Assembly (NCBI GenBank): GCA_004560045.1
Contig: SFWF01000009.1
Location: 1-29,104 of the forward strand
DNA from: a bacterium
GTDB taxonomy: Bacteria > Bacillota > Clostridia > Oscillospirales > Acutalibacteraceae
Length of the DNA: 29,104 nucleotides
Direction of reading: 5' to 3'
Positions 1-7,709 of this stretch are shown here, one piece after another. Position numbers and translations under genes: made by a program. The notes below the pieces were generated by a model. It was given only the letters and a program-made list of their open reading frames with translations. It did no database searches and had not been told where the DNA came from. Numbering within the stretch: position 1 is the stretch's first letter; each line of letters begins with the position of its first letter.

Positions 1-1
1 C

Positions 2-727
2 GAGATAATATCCCGTAACAAAGAACATAAGATTCAAAAGTATATCGATATTCAGAAGTGGGACTATCTTATAACCGATAACGAAAACGTTGACAAATTT
101 TTCGAAACTGCCTTTCTCTTCCCGAAAAATAAGATTCTTTCCTGCGGCTATCCTAAGGTAAAATATCTTTGCGATAATAAAAACGATCTTGCGCTGAAGG
201 CCGAAATCAAAGCGAAATATAATATACCCGAAGATAAAAAGCTTGCTGTTTATCTTCCGACCTGGCGTGATTATAACTACGGCAAAACCGATAATTTCGA
301 TAAAGCTTACCTGCTCGATACCGCCCTTTTGGAAGAAAAACTCGGGGCAGAATATACGGTTATTTTTAAGGATCATTTTTATATGAGCTCTGCATCCGAC
401 GCTAACCGCAATATGGATACCCAGGAGCTTTTGCTTATAGCCGATTTCCTTATTACCGACTATTCCTCGGCTATGTTCGACGCTTTTGCCATCGACCTTC
501 CCGTCGTAATCTATGCCGACGATTTTGAAAAATATCAGAAGTCCCGCGGAGTTTATCCCGAAATTTGGAAAGAACTTGCCCCCTACGTTGCGGGAACCGT
601 CGAAAACGTCGCCGACATAATACGCAACTATGAGTTTAACGCTTCGTATCAGCACATCAAAGATACCTACTGCTTTAAGGACAACACCGCTAAGCTTAAA
701 GAGCTTATCGACGGTATCCTTTCTTAA
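2..727 (+). CDS. CDP-glycerol glycerophosphotransferase family protein, C-terminal part (5' end outside window)
   Basis: The reading frame is open from base 2 and ends with TAA at 725-727, so about 241 C-terminal residues are present and the start is missing. The order of motifs is that of the TagB/TagF glycerophosphotransferase domain: WDYLITDNE near the beginning, a GYPKVKYL segment, YLPTWRD, IFKDHF, and then LLLIADFLITDYSSAMFDA, the conserved donor-binding region of the family. Such enzymes move glycerol phosphate from CDP-glycerol to a membrane-linked acceptor or growing chain on the inner face of the membrane, making teichoic-acid-like wall polymers or capsule. Whether it primes or polymerises cannot be told from the C-terminal half. 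A terminator follows at 745-780, so it is probably the last gene of its operon. Confidence 0.9.
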   Translation, partial: EIISRNKEHKIQKYIDIQKWDYLITDNENVDKFFETAFLFPKNKILSCGYPKVKYLCDNKNDLALKAEIKAKYNIPEDKKLAVYLPTWRDYNYGKTDNFDKAYLLDTALLEEKLGAEYTVIFKDHFYMSSASDANRNMDTQELLLIADFLITDYSSAMFDAFAIDLPVVIYADDFEKYQKSRGVYPEIWKELAPYVAGTVENVADIIRNYEFNASYQHIKDTYCFKDNTAKLKELIDGILS

Positions 728-744
728 AGCAAAATTAAAGTTTT

Positions 745-780
745 AAAAGCCCGAAAAGCTTACTACTGTTCGGACTTTTT
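745..780 (+). terminator. Rho-independent terminator after the glycerophosphotransferase gene
   Basis: AAAAGcCCGAA (745-755) pairs with TTCGGaCTTTT (769-779) with one internal mismatch, a 13-base loop and a run of T at the end. Only 18 bases separate it from the next start codon, so the next gene may depend on read-through or on a promoter that is not obvious here. Confidence 0.65.
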
Positions 781-798
781 GTCACGGGAGGAAAAATT

Positions 799-1977
799 AT
801 GTCATTCAGGCCGATATTGCGTTTTGGAGTTATGAGCGATGCTCATTATACCGAGGAGCTTTCCTACAGAAGGGAGCATTTTAAAAACGCCATAGAGACC
901 ATGTACCGCTATGCCGACGGGCAGGAATATAGCGGCGTTGATGCTCTTTACGTTGTAGGCGATTTTGCCGACACGGGAACAACGGAGCAGATGAAAGCCT
1001 TTAAAGAGGATATGGACAAATACCTCAGAAAAAGCACCCTGCCCGTAATAACACTTGCCAATCACGAGCTTCACTATACCGATAGCGAAGAAAAGGCCCT
1101 CGCCGATTTTGACTGCATTTTCGGTATGAAGACCGATCGCCACAAGGTTATAAAGGGCTATCATTTTATTTCGGTCACAACTACCCGCGACGAGGGTGAG
1201 TGGCACGATTCCTTCGATTCTGCCAAGCGGGAATTCTTAAAGACCGAGCTTAAAAAGGCCGCGGCAGACACCCCGAATAAGCCTATTTTCGTTTTTCAGC
1301 ATCCCGGAGTTATAAACACAACTCCCGGAGCTGCCTACGGAAACCTTTGGATCTATGACGAGCTGGCCGAGCACCGAAACGTTATTGATTTTTCAGGTCA
1401 TTCACACCTTGCCGCAAACGACCCCCGCGAAATTCACCAGAGGGATTTTACCTCGGTCACCACGGGCAGCACCGCATATATTGATCTCGGCACTGATTGG
1501 CTCTATAAAAGCCTTGGAGTCAGGGGCTATACCGATAAAAACTTTGCGCAAATGCTTATCGTAGAGGTAGACGAAAAGGGCCTCGTTTTGGTTAAATATA
1601 TCGATGCCGAGAGGTCGGCCGTTATTACGACCGAAAGGCTTATCGACCTTAATAATTTCACCTACACAGACGACCGCACCGCTCCCCCGCCGACCTTTGA
1701 TAACTGCGCTTCTGCCTCCCTTAAAGCGACGGACCGTAAGCTTCATTTAAGCTTCTCTAAAGCCTCGGGCGAGGTATGGTATTACGAGGTTAAATTTTTA
1801 AATTCCTCGGGCGAGGTCCTCTATGAAGAGAATATCCCCGCCGACTACGCATCGGCAGAGCCAAGGGAAATTTTCGAACTTACCTTCGAGGAAATACCCG
1901 ACGGTATCGCCTCGGCCGAGATAAAAGCCGCAGGCTTTTTCGGAAATATTTCAGATTCGATTGGAGTAAAATTATGA
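799..1977 (+). CDS. Calcineurin-like metallophosphoesterase
   Basis: This 392-residue protein carries the full set of dimetal phosphoesterase motifs: SDAH (D14, H16), VVGDF (G54-D55), LANHE (N88, H89), FQHPG (H168) and FSGHSH (H201, H203). The fold binds two metal ions and hydrolyses phosphomonoesters or diesters; the substrate is not evident. There is no signal peptide, so it is probably cytoplasmic. A C-terminal region of about 120 residues beyond the metallo-domain looks beta-rich. The start is set by a strong GGGAGG ribosome binding site about 10 bases upstream. Its stop overlaps the start of the next gene (ATGA at 1974-1977), showing translational coupling. A role in turnover of phosphate-containing wall polymer would suit the upstream glycerophosphotransferase gene, but that is inference. 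Confidence 0.85.
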   Translation: MSFRPILRFGVMSDAHYTEELSYRREHFKNAIETMYRYADGQEYSGVDALYVVGDFADTGTTEQMKAFKEDMDKYLRKSTLPVITLANHELHYTDSEEKALADFDCIFGMKTDRHKVIKGYHFISVTTTRDEGEWHDSFDSAKREFLKTELKKAAADTPNKPIFVFQHPGVINTTPGAAYGNLWIYDELAEHRNVIDFSGHSHLAANDPREIHQRDFTSVTTGSTAYIDLGTDWLYKSLGVRGYTDKNFAQMLIVEVDEKGLVLVKYIDAERSAVITTERLIDLNNFTYTDDRTAPPPTFDNCASASLKATDRKLHLSFSKASGEVWYYEVKFLNSSGEVLYEENIPADYASAEPREIFELTFEEIPDGIASAEIKAAGFFGNISDSIGVKL

Positions 1978-3923
1978 TTTCAAGAATTGTAAACCGAGAC
2001 GGTAACCGATTTTTTGAAATTGGCGGCAAGGAATTTGTGCCTGCCGCCTTTCGCTCCTTTCGCCCCACTCCTGCCAATGTTTCCCTTTTCTACCGAAACG
2101 GAGTAAGGCTTTTCCAAATGCAGATAAGCGGCGTAGACAACAGTCTGTCTGTCCCCTATTCTGCCTATGGCGGAGTTTGGGTAGGCGACCATGAATATGA
2201 TTTTTCCGCCTTCGACCGTCAGATGGAAATGTTTATGCGGTTCGCGCCCGACGGCTATTTTATGATTTTCGCCGTTTTGGATATGCCGACTTGGTGGCGA
2301 GAGAAGTATAAGCCCGATGCCTACTCCTTTTACGAGCTCGGCAACGCATGTCTTGAGAAAAAATGGGTGGAGGATGCCTCGGATTACCTGAGAGAGCTTA
2401 TTACCTATGCCGAAGAAAAATACGGCGACAGGATTTACGGATATGCTTTTGCCGCAGGCGGCTCTAACGAGTGGTTTTTAGGACAGATTCCCCCTAACGA
2501 GAAGCGTGCCGAGGCATTCAGAGCCTATTTAAACGACCCCGATGTACACATTCCCACCCACGAGGAAATAAAGGATAAGAGCCTTCCTACTCTGCTCGAC
2601 CTTGACAGCGTTCTTTTTAAATATAACCGTTTCTGCGCCGAGCTTGCCCCCGACCTTATTCTCGGATTTTCGGCGGTCATTCAGGAGGTTTTAAACCACC
2701 GCAAAATTGTCGGCGCTTTCTATGGCTATACCATGCTTCCCATCGGTTGGGTAAATCAGATGGGCATCACAGGCTATGAACGGGTTTGGAAAAGCGGAGA
2801 TATAGATATGATATTCTCCCCTGCCGCGTACTATAACGCCCGCAATCTAAGCGGGGTAAGCACCTACCAGGTTGCAGTAAACTCATTAGAGCTTGAAAAC
2901 AAGCTTTACCTTCACGAAATCGACCACAGAACCTATCTTGCGGAATATCCCCTCGATAATTCTTATATGATGCATACCGAGTATAAGGACGAGGCCGAAA
3001 CCCTTATAGTTCTGCGCCGTGAGCTTTGCGCCGCCGCCGCAAAGGGTGGTGCTCTTTGGTGGTTCGACTTTTTCGGCGGATATTATGCCTCGCCGGGACT
3101 TGAAGCCGAGCTTCGGCTTCAGATGGGAATTCTTAAAAGGCTTTCTAAAATGCCCCGTCAGAGCGTTTCGGAAATTGCGGTTTTTATTGATCCTAAATCC
3201 CTTAACCATATGAAAGATCAGACCGCAATGCCCTTTGATTTCACCCGAAAAACAAGGGATGCCCTTAACGAGTGCGGCGCACCCTATGATTTATATAATC
3301 AGAACGACTTGACCCGTATCGACACCGAAAAATATAAAATGTTCGTATTTATAAACGCTCTCGAAGTTTCGGACGAGGTTAAAGCGACCATTTCCGAAAA
3401 GCTCGGGGACAAGACGGTGGTATGGATGTATGCCCCGAATCTCTACAGCGGCGGCATCGATGAGGTCTGCCCCATAGGACTTCGTGAAAAGGCCGACAGC
3501 GAGGCTAAGATCGAATATAAGGGCGAGGTTTTCGGCTTTACCGACCCTGTGGCACCTATGTTTGAGGTCGACGATAAGGATGCCGAAATTCTTGCCTGTT
3601 ATCAGGACGGTGCTCCTGCCTGCGCTAAAAAGGGCAACCGTTATTATATCGCCACCGCCAAGGCAACCCCTGCCCTCTGGCGGGATATCGCGAGGGAATC
3701 AGGAGTTCATATCTATACCGATAAAAACGCCGCTCTTTACGCCGACTCGCGGTTTATCGCCCGTCAGACAATGCTTGAGGAGGACATCGAGCTTGACCTG
3801 CCCTTCGACTGCGTTTTGGAAGAGGTTTTCGACGGCGGAATTTACAAAACCGAGAACAAAAAGCTCCGCTACAAAGCCAAAAACGGCAAGACGAAAATGT
3901 TTATAATAACAAAAAGGCTATAA
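1974..3923 (+). CDS. Clan GH-A glycoside hydrolase-like protein (beta-galactosidase/GH42-like)
   Basis: The 649-residue protein looks like a (beta/alpha)8 glycosidase followed by a second domain. GGSNEW (N165-E166) fits the conserved Asn-Glu acid/base of clan GH-A. LYLHEID (E315) fits the nucleophile at the end of a later strand. ALWWFDFFGGYY (about 360-371) resembles the strand-8 tryptophan region seen in GH42-type enzymes. From about residue 390 (VSEIAVFIDP) the sequence resembles the amidotransferase-like trimerisation domain of GH42 beta-galactosidases. No signal peptide is seen, so a cytoplasmic enzyme acting on an imported glycoside or oligosaccharide is likely. The exact family and substrate are uncertain. 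It begins inside the stop codon of the phosphoesterase gene and ends just before a perfect terminator, so the two form a bicistronic unit. Confidence 0.6.
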   Translation: MISRIVNRDGNRFFEIGGKEFVPAAFRSFRPTPANVSLFYRNGVRLFQMQISGVDNSLSVPYSAYGGVWVGDHEYDFSAFDRQMEMFMRFAPDGYFMIFAVLDMPTWWREKYKPDAYSFYELGNACLEKKWVEDASDYLRELITYAEEKYGDRIYGYAFAAGGSNEWFLGQIPPNEKRAEAFRAYLNDPDVHIPTHEEIKDKSLPTLLDLDSVLFKYNRFCAELAPDLILGFSAVIQEVLNHRKIVGAFYGYTMLPIGWVNQMGITGYERVWKSGDIDMIFSPAAYYNARNLSGVSTYQVAVNSLELENKLYLHEIDHRTYLAEYPLDNSYMMHTEYKDEAETLIVLRRELCAAAAKGGALWWFDFFGGYYASPGLEAELRLQMGILKRLSKMPRQSVSEIAVFIDPKSLNHMKDQTAMPFDFTRKTRDALNECGAPYDLYNQNDLTRIDTEKYKMFVFINALEVSDEVKATISEKLGDKTVVWMYAPNLYSGGIDEVCPIGLREKADSEAKIEYKGEVFGFTDPVAPMFEVDDKDAEILACYQDGAPACAKKGNRYYIATAKATPALWRDIARESGVHIYTDKNAALYADSRFIARQTMLEEDIELDLPFDCVLEEVFDGGIYKTENKKLRYKAKNGKTKMFIITKRL

Positions 3924-3954
3924 AAAACGGCTACGATATCGTAGCCGTTTTTTA
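3923..3954 (+). terminator. Perfect palindromic terminator after the glycosidase gene
   Basis: AACGGCTACGAT is followed directly by its exact reverse complement, with A-runs before and T-runs after. The 32-base palindrome can work on both strands. It marks the boundary between the coding unit and the repeat island that follows. Confidence 0.9.
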
Positions 3955-4114
3955 GGGAAATGGGAAAGGGGAAATGGGAAAGGTTAGGGACGAGGGCCGC
4001 AGTGGACAGTGGACAGACGGATACCGAAATAATTCAGGGACGAGGGCCTGGGGCCTAGGGAAGAGGCAAGCGGCGCGGATATATAATTGAAAATTGAAAG
4101 TTGAAAATTAAAAA
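3954..4114. repeat. Block of different 7-bp tandem repeats (left side of DUF559 gene)
   Basis: Four unrelated motifs all repeat with a 7-base period. At 3955-3982 GGGAAAT and GGGAAAG alternate, followed by GTTAGGG. At 4000-4016 CAGTGGA is repeated twice and starts a third time. At 4044-4057 GGGCCTG is followed by GGGCCTA. At 4086-4113 there are four units: ATTGAAA, ATTGAAA, GTTGAAA, ATTAAAA. The first 37 bases (3954-3990) recur inverted at 4894-4930 with one mismatch. Heptanucleotide short tandem repeats of this style are known from cyanobacteria. No coding capacity was seen in the block. Confidence 0.85.
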
Positions 4115-4137
4115 CGGATACCGAAAATAAGACTGCT

Positions 4138-4199
4138 TCGGTATCCGCAGGCCTTCCCTTGGGGGAAGGGGGACCGCAACGCGGTGGATGAGGGAACCC
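4138..4199 (+). repeat. Left 62-bp inverted repeat arm
   Basis: The arm matches the reverse complement of 4645-4706 at 56 of 62 positions. It contains two small hairpins and ends with the motif GCGGTGGATGAGGGAA. It overlaps the hairpin CGGATACCGAA/TTCGGTATCCG (4115-4147). Confidence 0.9.
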
Positions 4200-4238
4200 T
4201 ATAAATAAAGACCAAACGGGAAAAGATGTGAATTTTAA

Positions 4239-4616
4239 ATGAGTATAGCGCATAATAAAAAGCTCGTAAAAAACGCACAGACCCTCAGAAAGAATATGAC
4301 CGACGAGGAAAAACATCTTTGGTATGATTTTCTTAAAAAGTTACCCTTTACCGTAAACCGACAGAAAAACATAGGAAACTATATAGTTGATTTTTATATT
4401 AATTCAAAAAATGTAGTTATAGAGCTTGACGGCTCACAGCATCTTAGCGAAGAACACGAAAAAAACGATAAAAAAAGAGACGCAGAACTTAATAAATTAG
4501 GACTTCAAGTAATCAGATACACGAACGACGATATAAAAAAGCATTTCTACGAGGTTTGTACCGAGCTTGCAGAGGTTCTCGGTATTAATATTGAAGATAT
4601 AAAAATAGAAGCTTAA
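4239..4616 (+). CDS. DUF559 domain endonuclease-like protein
   Basis: This 125-residue protein matches the DUF559 family, a small PD-(D/E)XK nuclease fold related to very-short-patch-repair endonucleases. The N-terminus (NAQTLRKNMTDEEKHLWYDF) is the typical helical lead. The active-site region is IVDFYI (D51) followed by VVIELDGSQH (E62, D64, Q67, H68) and an Arg in KKRDAELNKLG. The C-terminal half reads VIRYTNDDI, also typical. The predicted activity is metal-dependent DNA cleavage, but no biological role is established. The gene has no good ribosome binding site (only GGGAAAAG well upstream), in contrast to its neighbours. It lies alone between inverted repeats, which suggests that it belongs to a repeat-associated module and not to a host operon. 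Confidence 0.85.
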   Translation: MSIAHNKKLVKNAQTLRKNMTDEEKHLWYDFLKKLPFTVNRQKNIGNYIVDFYINSKNVVIELDGSQHLSEEHEKNDKKRDAELNKLGLQVIRYTNDDIKKHFYEVCTELAEVLGINIEDIKIEA

Positions 4617-4644
4617 AGCTTATCCCGCGAAGCAGAGTGGAATA

Positions 4645-4706
4645 GGTTTCCCTCATCCACCGCTACGCGGTCCCCCTTCCCCCAAGGGAAGGCCGACGGA
4701 TACCGA
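4645..4706 (-). repeat. Right 62-bp inverted repeat arm
   Basis: This is the reverse complement of the left arm 4138-4199 with six mismatches. It starts 28 bases after the DUF559 stop codon and ends in CGGATACCGA, a motif also present at 4018-4027 and 4115-4124. Confidence 0.9.
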
Positions 4707-4753
4707 GGCAATTTATCGGGAGGTTGTAGGGGAGGGGCTCTCAATAAATCCCT

Positions 4754-4782
4754 AACCGCACCCATCTTAGGGCGGTTTTTTC
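4754..4782 (+). terminator. Hairpin followed by T-run, right flank of DUF559 module
   Basis: AACCG..CCC pairs with GGGCGGTT and is followed by TTTTTT. It is a plausible terminator lying downstream of the DUF559 gene and upstream of the second block of heptamer repeats. It follows a GTTGTAGGGGAGGGG motif (4723-4737) that recurs at 29023. Confidence 0.6.
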
Positions 4783-5000
4783 TTCTGCGTGCCGCAGAGG
4801 TTTAGCTTTAATGGTTAGGGACAAGGGAAAAGGGAGGAGGGAACACAAACTTATATCTCTCTTACGGGAAATCTCCTCTTCCCTTGCCCCTTTTCCCTAA
4901 CCTTTCCCATTTCCCCTTTCCCCTTTCCCTGCGTCAAAGGCGTTACTCTTTTCTGACCACTGACCACTGCCAAAGGCCCCGGGCCCTCGTCTATTTTAAG
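4783..5000. repeat. Second block of 7-bp tandem repeats (right side of DUF559 gene)
   Basis: At 4818-4838 there are GGGACAA, GGGAAAA and GGGAGGA. At 4881-4930 units such as CCCTTTT, CTTTCCC and ATTTCCC follow one another with 7-base spacing. At 4954-4967 TGACCAC occurs twice. The stretch 4894-4930 is the reverse complement of 3954-3990 (36 of 37). CTGACCACTGACCACTGC (4953-4970) corresponds to the left CAGTGGA array, and GGCCCCGGGCCCTCG (4975-4989) to 4041-4055, all inverted. The order of the blocks is not mirrored, so it is not one simple palindrome. No gene is seen. Confidence 0.85.
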
Positions 5001-5029
5001 TTGACAAAAGCTCATAATAGATATATAAT
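5001..5029 (+). promoter_or_regulatory. Consensus sigma-A promoter of alaS
   Basis: TTGACA (5001-5006) and TATAAT (5024-5029) are exact consensus boxes separated by 17 bases. The promoter starts immediately after the repeat island and lies about 50 bases upstream of the alaS start. There is no room for a T-box leader. Confidence 0.9.
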
Positions 5030-5078
5030 AAATTTACTTATGTAAACTAATAAATTTTCCGTAAAGGATGTAAAAATT

Positions 5079-7697
5079 ATGCAGTGGACTTCATTAAATG
5101 ATCTTAGAGAAAAATACCTTTCTTTCTTTGAGAGCAAGGGACATCTGCGCCTCCCCAGCTACTCGCTGGTACCTCAGGGCGACAAATCCCTACTTCTCAT
5201 AAATTCGGGTATGGCGCCTATGAAGAAGTTCTTCACGGGTGAGGTAACTCCTCCCAGAAACCGAGTTACCACCTGCCAGAAATGTATCCGTACCCCCGAC
5301 CTTGAGCGCGTAGGTCACACCGCACGTCACGGTACCTACTTCGAAATGCTCGGTAACTTCTCCTTCGGAGATTACTTTAAAAAAGAAGCTATTCCGTGGG
5401 CTTGGGAGTTTTTGACCGAAACCTTAGAGATCCCCTCCGAGCTTCTTTGGCCCTCTGTTTACGAGGAGGACGACGAGGCTTACGCTCTTTGGCGCGACGT
5501 TATCGGCGTACCCGAGGAGAGAATAGTTAAGCTCGGCAAGGCCGACAACTTCTGGGAGCACGGCACCGGTCCCTGCGGCCCCTGCTCCGAGATCTATTTC
5601 GACCGCGGAGAAAAATACGGTTGCGGAAGTCCCGACTGTAAGCCCGGCTGTGAATGTGACCGCTATATGGAGATCTGGAACAACGTTTTCTCTCAGTTCA
5701 ACAATATGGGCGACGGCACCTACACCGAGCTTGAGCATAAAAACATCGATACCGGAATGGGTCTTGAGCGTCTCGCCTGCGTAATGCAGGGGGTCGACAA
5801 TATGTTCGAGGTTGACACCGTTCGTAAAATTCTCGACACCGTTTGCGCCATTTCGGGCAAGACCTACGGAGTGGACAAAAACAACGATATTTCCATCCGC
5901 GCCATTACCGACCACGCAAGAAGCGCAACCTTTATGATCTGCGACGGCGTCGTTCCCTCCAACGAGGGCAGGGGCTACGTTCTTCGCCGTCTTATCCGCC
6001 GCGCCGCACGCCACGGAAGACTCCTCGGCATCACCCGAGCCTTCCTCCCCGAGATGGTTGAGGTCGTTATCGGCGAAAACAAGACGGCTTACCCCGAGCT
6101 TGTTGACCGAAAAGAATTTATCCTTAAGGTTATTTCCAACGAGGAAAAGGCCTTTGCCAAGACTATCGATTTAGGACTTTCAATGCTTGAAGGCCTTACC
6201 AAGGAGGGCGGACAGCTTTCGGGCGAGGACGCATTCAAGCTTTACGATACCTACGGCTTCCCCTTCGACCTTACGGTGGATATTCTTGCCGAAAAAGGTA
6301 TGACGGTGGACGAGGAGGGCTTTAAGGCTCTTATGGAGGCTCAGCGCGAGCGCGCAAGAACCGCCCGTAAGGCTTCCGACGGAGAGAGCTGGAAGAGCGA
6401 CGGAATTAACTTTGAAACAGAAAAGACCGAGTTCGTCGGCTACACCGAAAACACCGCCACCGCAAAGGTTCTGGCTATCGCGGTTGACGGCGAGCTTTGT
6501 GATATGGCGGCAGAGGGTAGTAAGGCCATCGTCGTTTTAGATAAGACCCCCTTCTACGGTGAAGGCGGCGGTCAGGTAGGCGATACGGGCGTTATCAGCT
6601 CGGCAACCTGCACCTTAAAGGTTACAGGCACCACCAAGGCAAGCGACGTATTCACCCACATGGTTGAGGTTGAAAGCGGAGCTGTTTCGGTCGGCGATAC
6701 GGTCGAGGCCGCTATCGACACCTCCCGCAGAAACGCTATCAGAAGAAATCACACCGCGGCTCACCTGCTTCAGGCCGCACTCAGAGCCGTTCTCGGTACC
6801 CACGTAGAACAGGCAGGTCAGCTTGTCAACGAGGCGGTCGTCCGTTTCGACTTTACTCATTTTGCTGCCCTTACCGCAGAGGAGATCGCAAAGGTCGAGG
6901 CCCTCGTAAACGAGAAGATCCTCGACGGAATCACTGTTAAAAACGAAGAAATGCCCATAGAAGAGGCCAAAAAGCTTGGTGCAATGGCCCTCTTCGGAGA
7001 AAAGTACGGCGACCGCGTTCGCGTCGTTGCCGCCGACGATTTCTCTATCGAGTTCTGTGGCGGTACCCACGTTGACAACTCGGCTAAGATCGGCCTTTTC
7101 AAGATAGTTTCCGAATCCTCGGTTGCTGCAGGCGTTCGCCGTATTGAGGCGGTTACCGGTGCAAACGTCCTCGGTATGCTAAACGGCTACAGAGAGATAA
7201 TCGACAGTACCGCCGCCGCACTTAAGAGCGCTAACCCCATGGAAATTGCCGCAAAGGCCCGTCAGGTCTCCGACGAGCTCAAAGAAACGGCTAAAAAGGT
7301 CGAGGCCTTGGAGGCTACGCTTGCAGGAAGCAAAATTTCCGATATGATGAAGGACGCTGCGGTAGTAAACGGCGTTAAGATAATCACCGCCCGTATGGAC
7401 GGCACCACCCCCAACGAGCTTCGCAGTATGTGCGATCAGGTCAAGGGCGACGACCCGCTTGCAGTTTGCCTCTTTGCCGCAGTTAACGGCGAAAAGCTCA
7501 CCTTCTGTGCCGCCGCAGGCGTAGAGGCGATAAAGAAGGGCGCAAACGCAGGAAATATCGTCCGCGAGGTTGCAAAGCTCGCAGGCGGTAACGGTGGCGG
7601 AAAACCCGACAGCGCAATGGCAGGCGGTAAGGAGGTCGCAAAGACCGACGAGGCCGTAGCCGCCGCTAAGGACATTATCGCCGAAATGATAAAATAA
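5079..7697 (+). CDS. alaS: Alanine--tRNA ligase
   Basis: The 872-residue protein has the usual full length and domain order of bacterial AlaRS. The N-terminal class II catalytic core includes FTGEVTPPRNRVTTCQKCIR and HTARHGTYFEMLGNFSFGDY (about 47-95), where ATP and alanine are bound. The editing domain has the zinc-site motifs HTAAH (H558, H562) and FCGGTH (C660, H664), which clear Ser and Gly from tRNA-Ala. The C-terminal DHHA1-type tail carries GGNGGGKPDSAMAGG near the end. It charges tRNA-Ala in the cytoplasm. The ribosome binding site is AAAGGA 10 bases before ATG. The gene starts an operon: the HIT gene follows after 12 bases. Confidence 0.97.
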   Translation: MQWTSLNDLREKYLSFFESKGHLRLPSYSLVPQGDKSLLLINSGMAPMKKFFTGEVTPPRNRVTTCQKCIRTPDLERVGHTARHGTYFEMLGNFSFGDYFKKEAIPWAWEFLTETLEIPSELLWPSVYEEDDEAYALWRDVIGVPEERIVKLGKADNFWEHGTGPCGPCSEIYFDRGEKYGCGSPDCKPGCECDRYMEIWNNVFSQFNNMGDGTYTELEHKNIDTGMGLERLACVMQGVDNMFEVDTVRKILDTVCAISGKTYGVDKNNDISIRAITDHARSATFMICDGVVPSNEGRGYVLRRLIRRAARHGRLLGITRAFLPEMVEVVIGENKTAYPELVDRKEFILKVISNEEKAFAKTIDLGLSMLEGLTKEGGQLSGEDAFKLYDTYGFPFDLTVDILAEKGMTVDEEGFKALMEAQRERARTARKASDGESWKSDGINFETEKTEFVGYTENTATAKVLAIAVDGELCDMAAEGSKAIVVLDKTPFYGEGGGQVGDTGVISSATCTLKVTGTTKASDVFTHMVEVESGAVSVGDTVEAAIDTSRRNAIRRNHTAAHLLQAALRAVLGTHVEQAGQLVNEAVVRFDFTHFAALTAEEIAKVEALVNEKILDGITVKNEEMPIEEAKKLGAMALFGEKYGDRVRVVAADDFSIEFCGGTHVDNSAKIGLFKIVSESSVAAGVRRIEAVTGANVLGMLNGYREIIDSTAAALKSANPMEIAAKARQVSDELKETAKKVEALEATLAGSKISDMMKDAAVVNGVKIITARMDGTTPNELRSMCDQVKGDDPLAVCLFAAVNGEKLTFCAAAGVEAIKKGANAGNIVREVAKLAGGNGGGKPDSAMAGGKEVAKTDEAVAAAKDIIAEMIK

Positions 7698-7709
7698 GGA
7701 GTTATCTTT

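Larger units (their letters stand above)
4115..4706 (+). mobile_element. Candidate mobile module: DUF559 gene between 62-bp inverted repeats
   Basis: The left arm 4138-4199 and the right arm 4645-4706 are reverse complements of each other over 62 positions without gaps, with six mismatches. Three of the mismatches lie in the loop of an internal hairpin (ACCGC-aac-GCGGT on the left, gta as the loop on the right). Each arm also holds a CCTTCCC/GGGAAGG hairpin. An extra inverted CGGATACCGAA at 4115-4125 pairs with 4137-4147. Only the DUF559 gene lies between the arms. No target-site duplication or transposase was recognised, so mobility is inferred from the architecture. Confidence 0.5.

Noticed and set aside
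4239..4616. True Vsr mismatch endonuclease
   Set aside because: No DNA cytosine methyltransferase gene is adjacent and the motif layout is of DUF559, not of Vsr.
4982..5078. T-box leader for alaS
   Set aside because: Only about 50 bases lie between the promoter and the start codon and no T-box sequence is present.
5424..6014. Long minus-strand reading frame of 196 codons inside alaS
   Set aside because: It is a compositional shadow of alaS, whose product is full length with all motifs.
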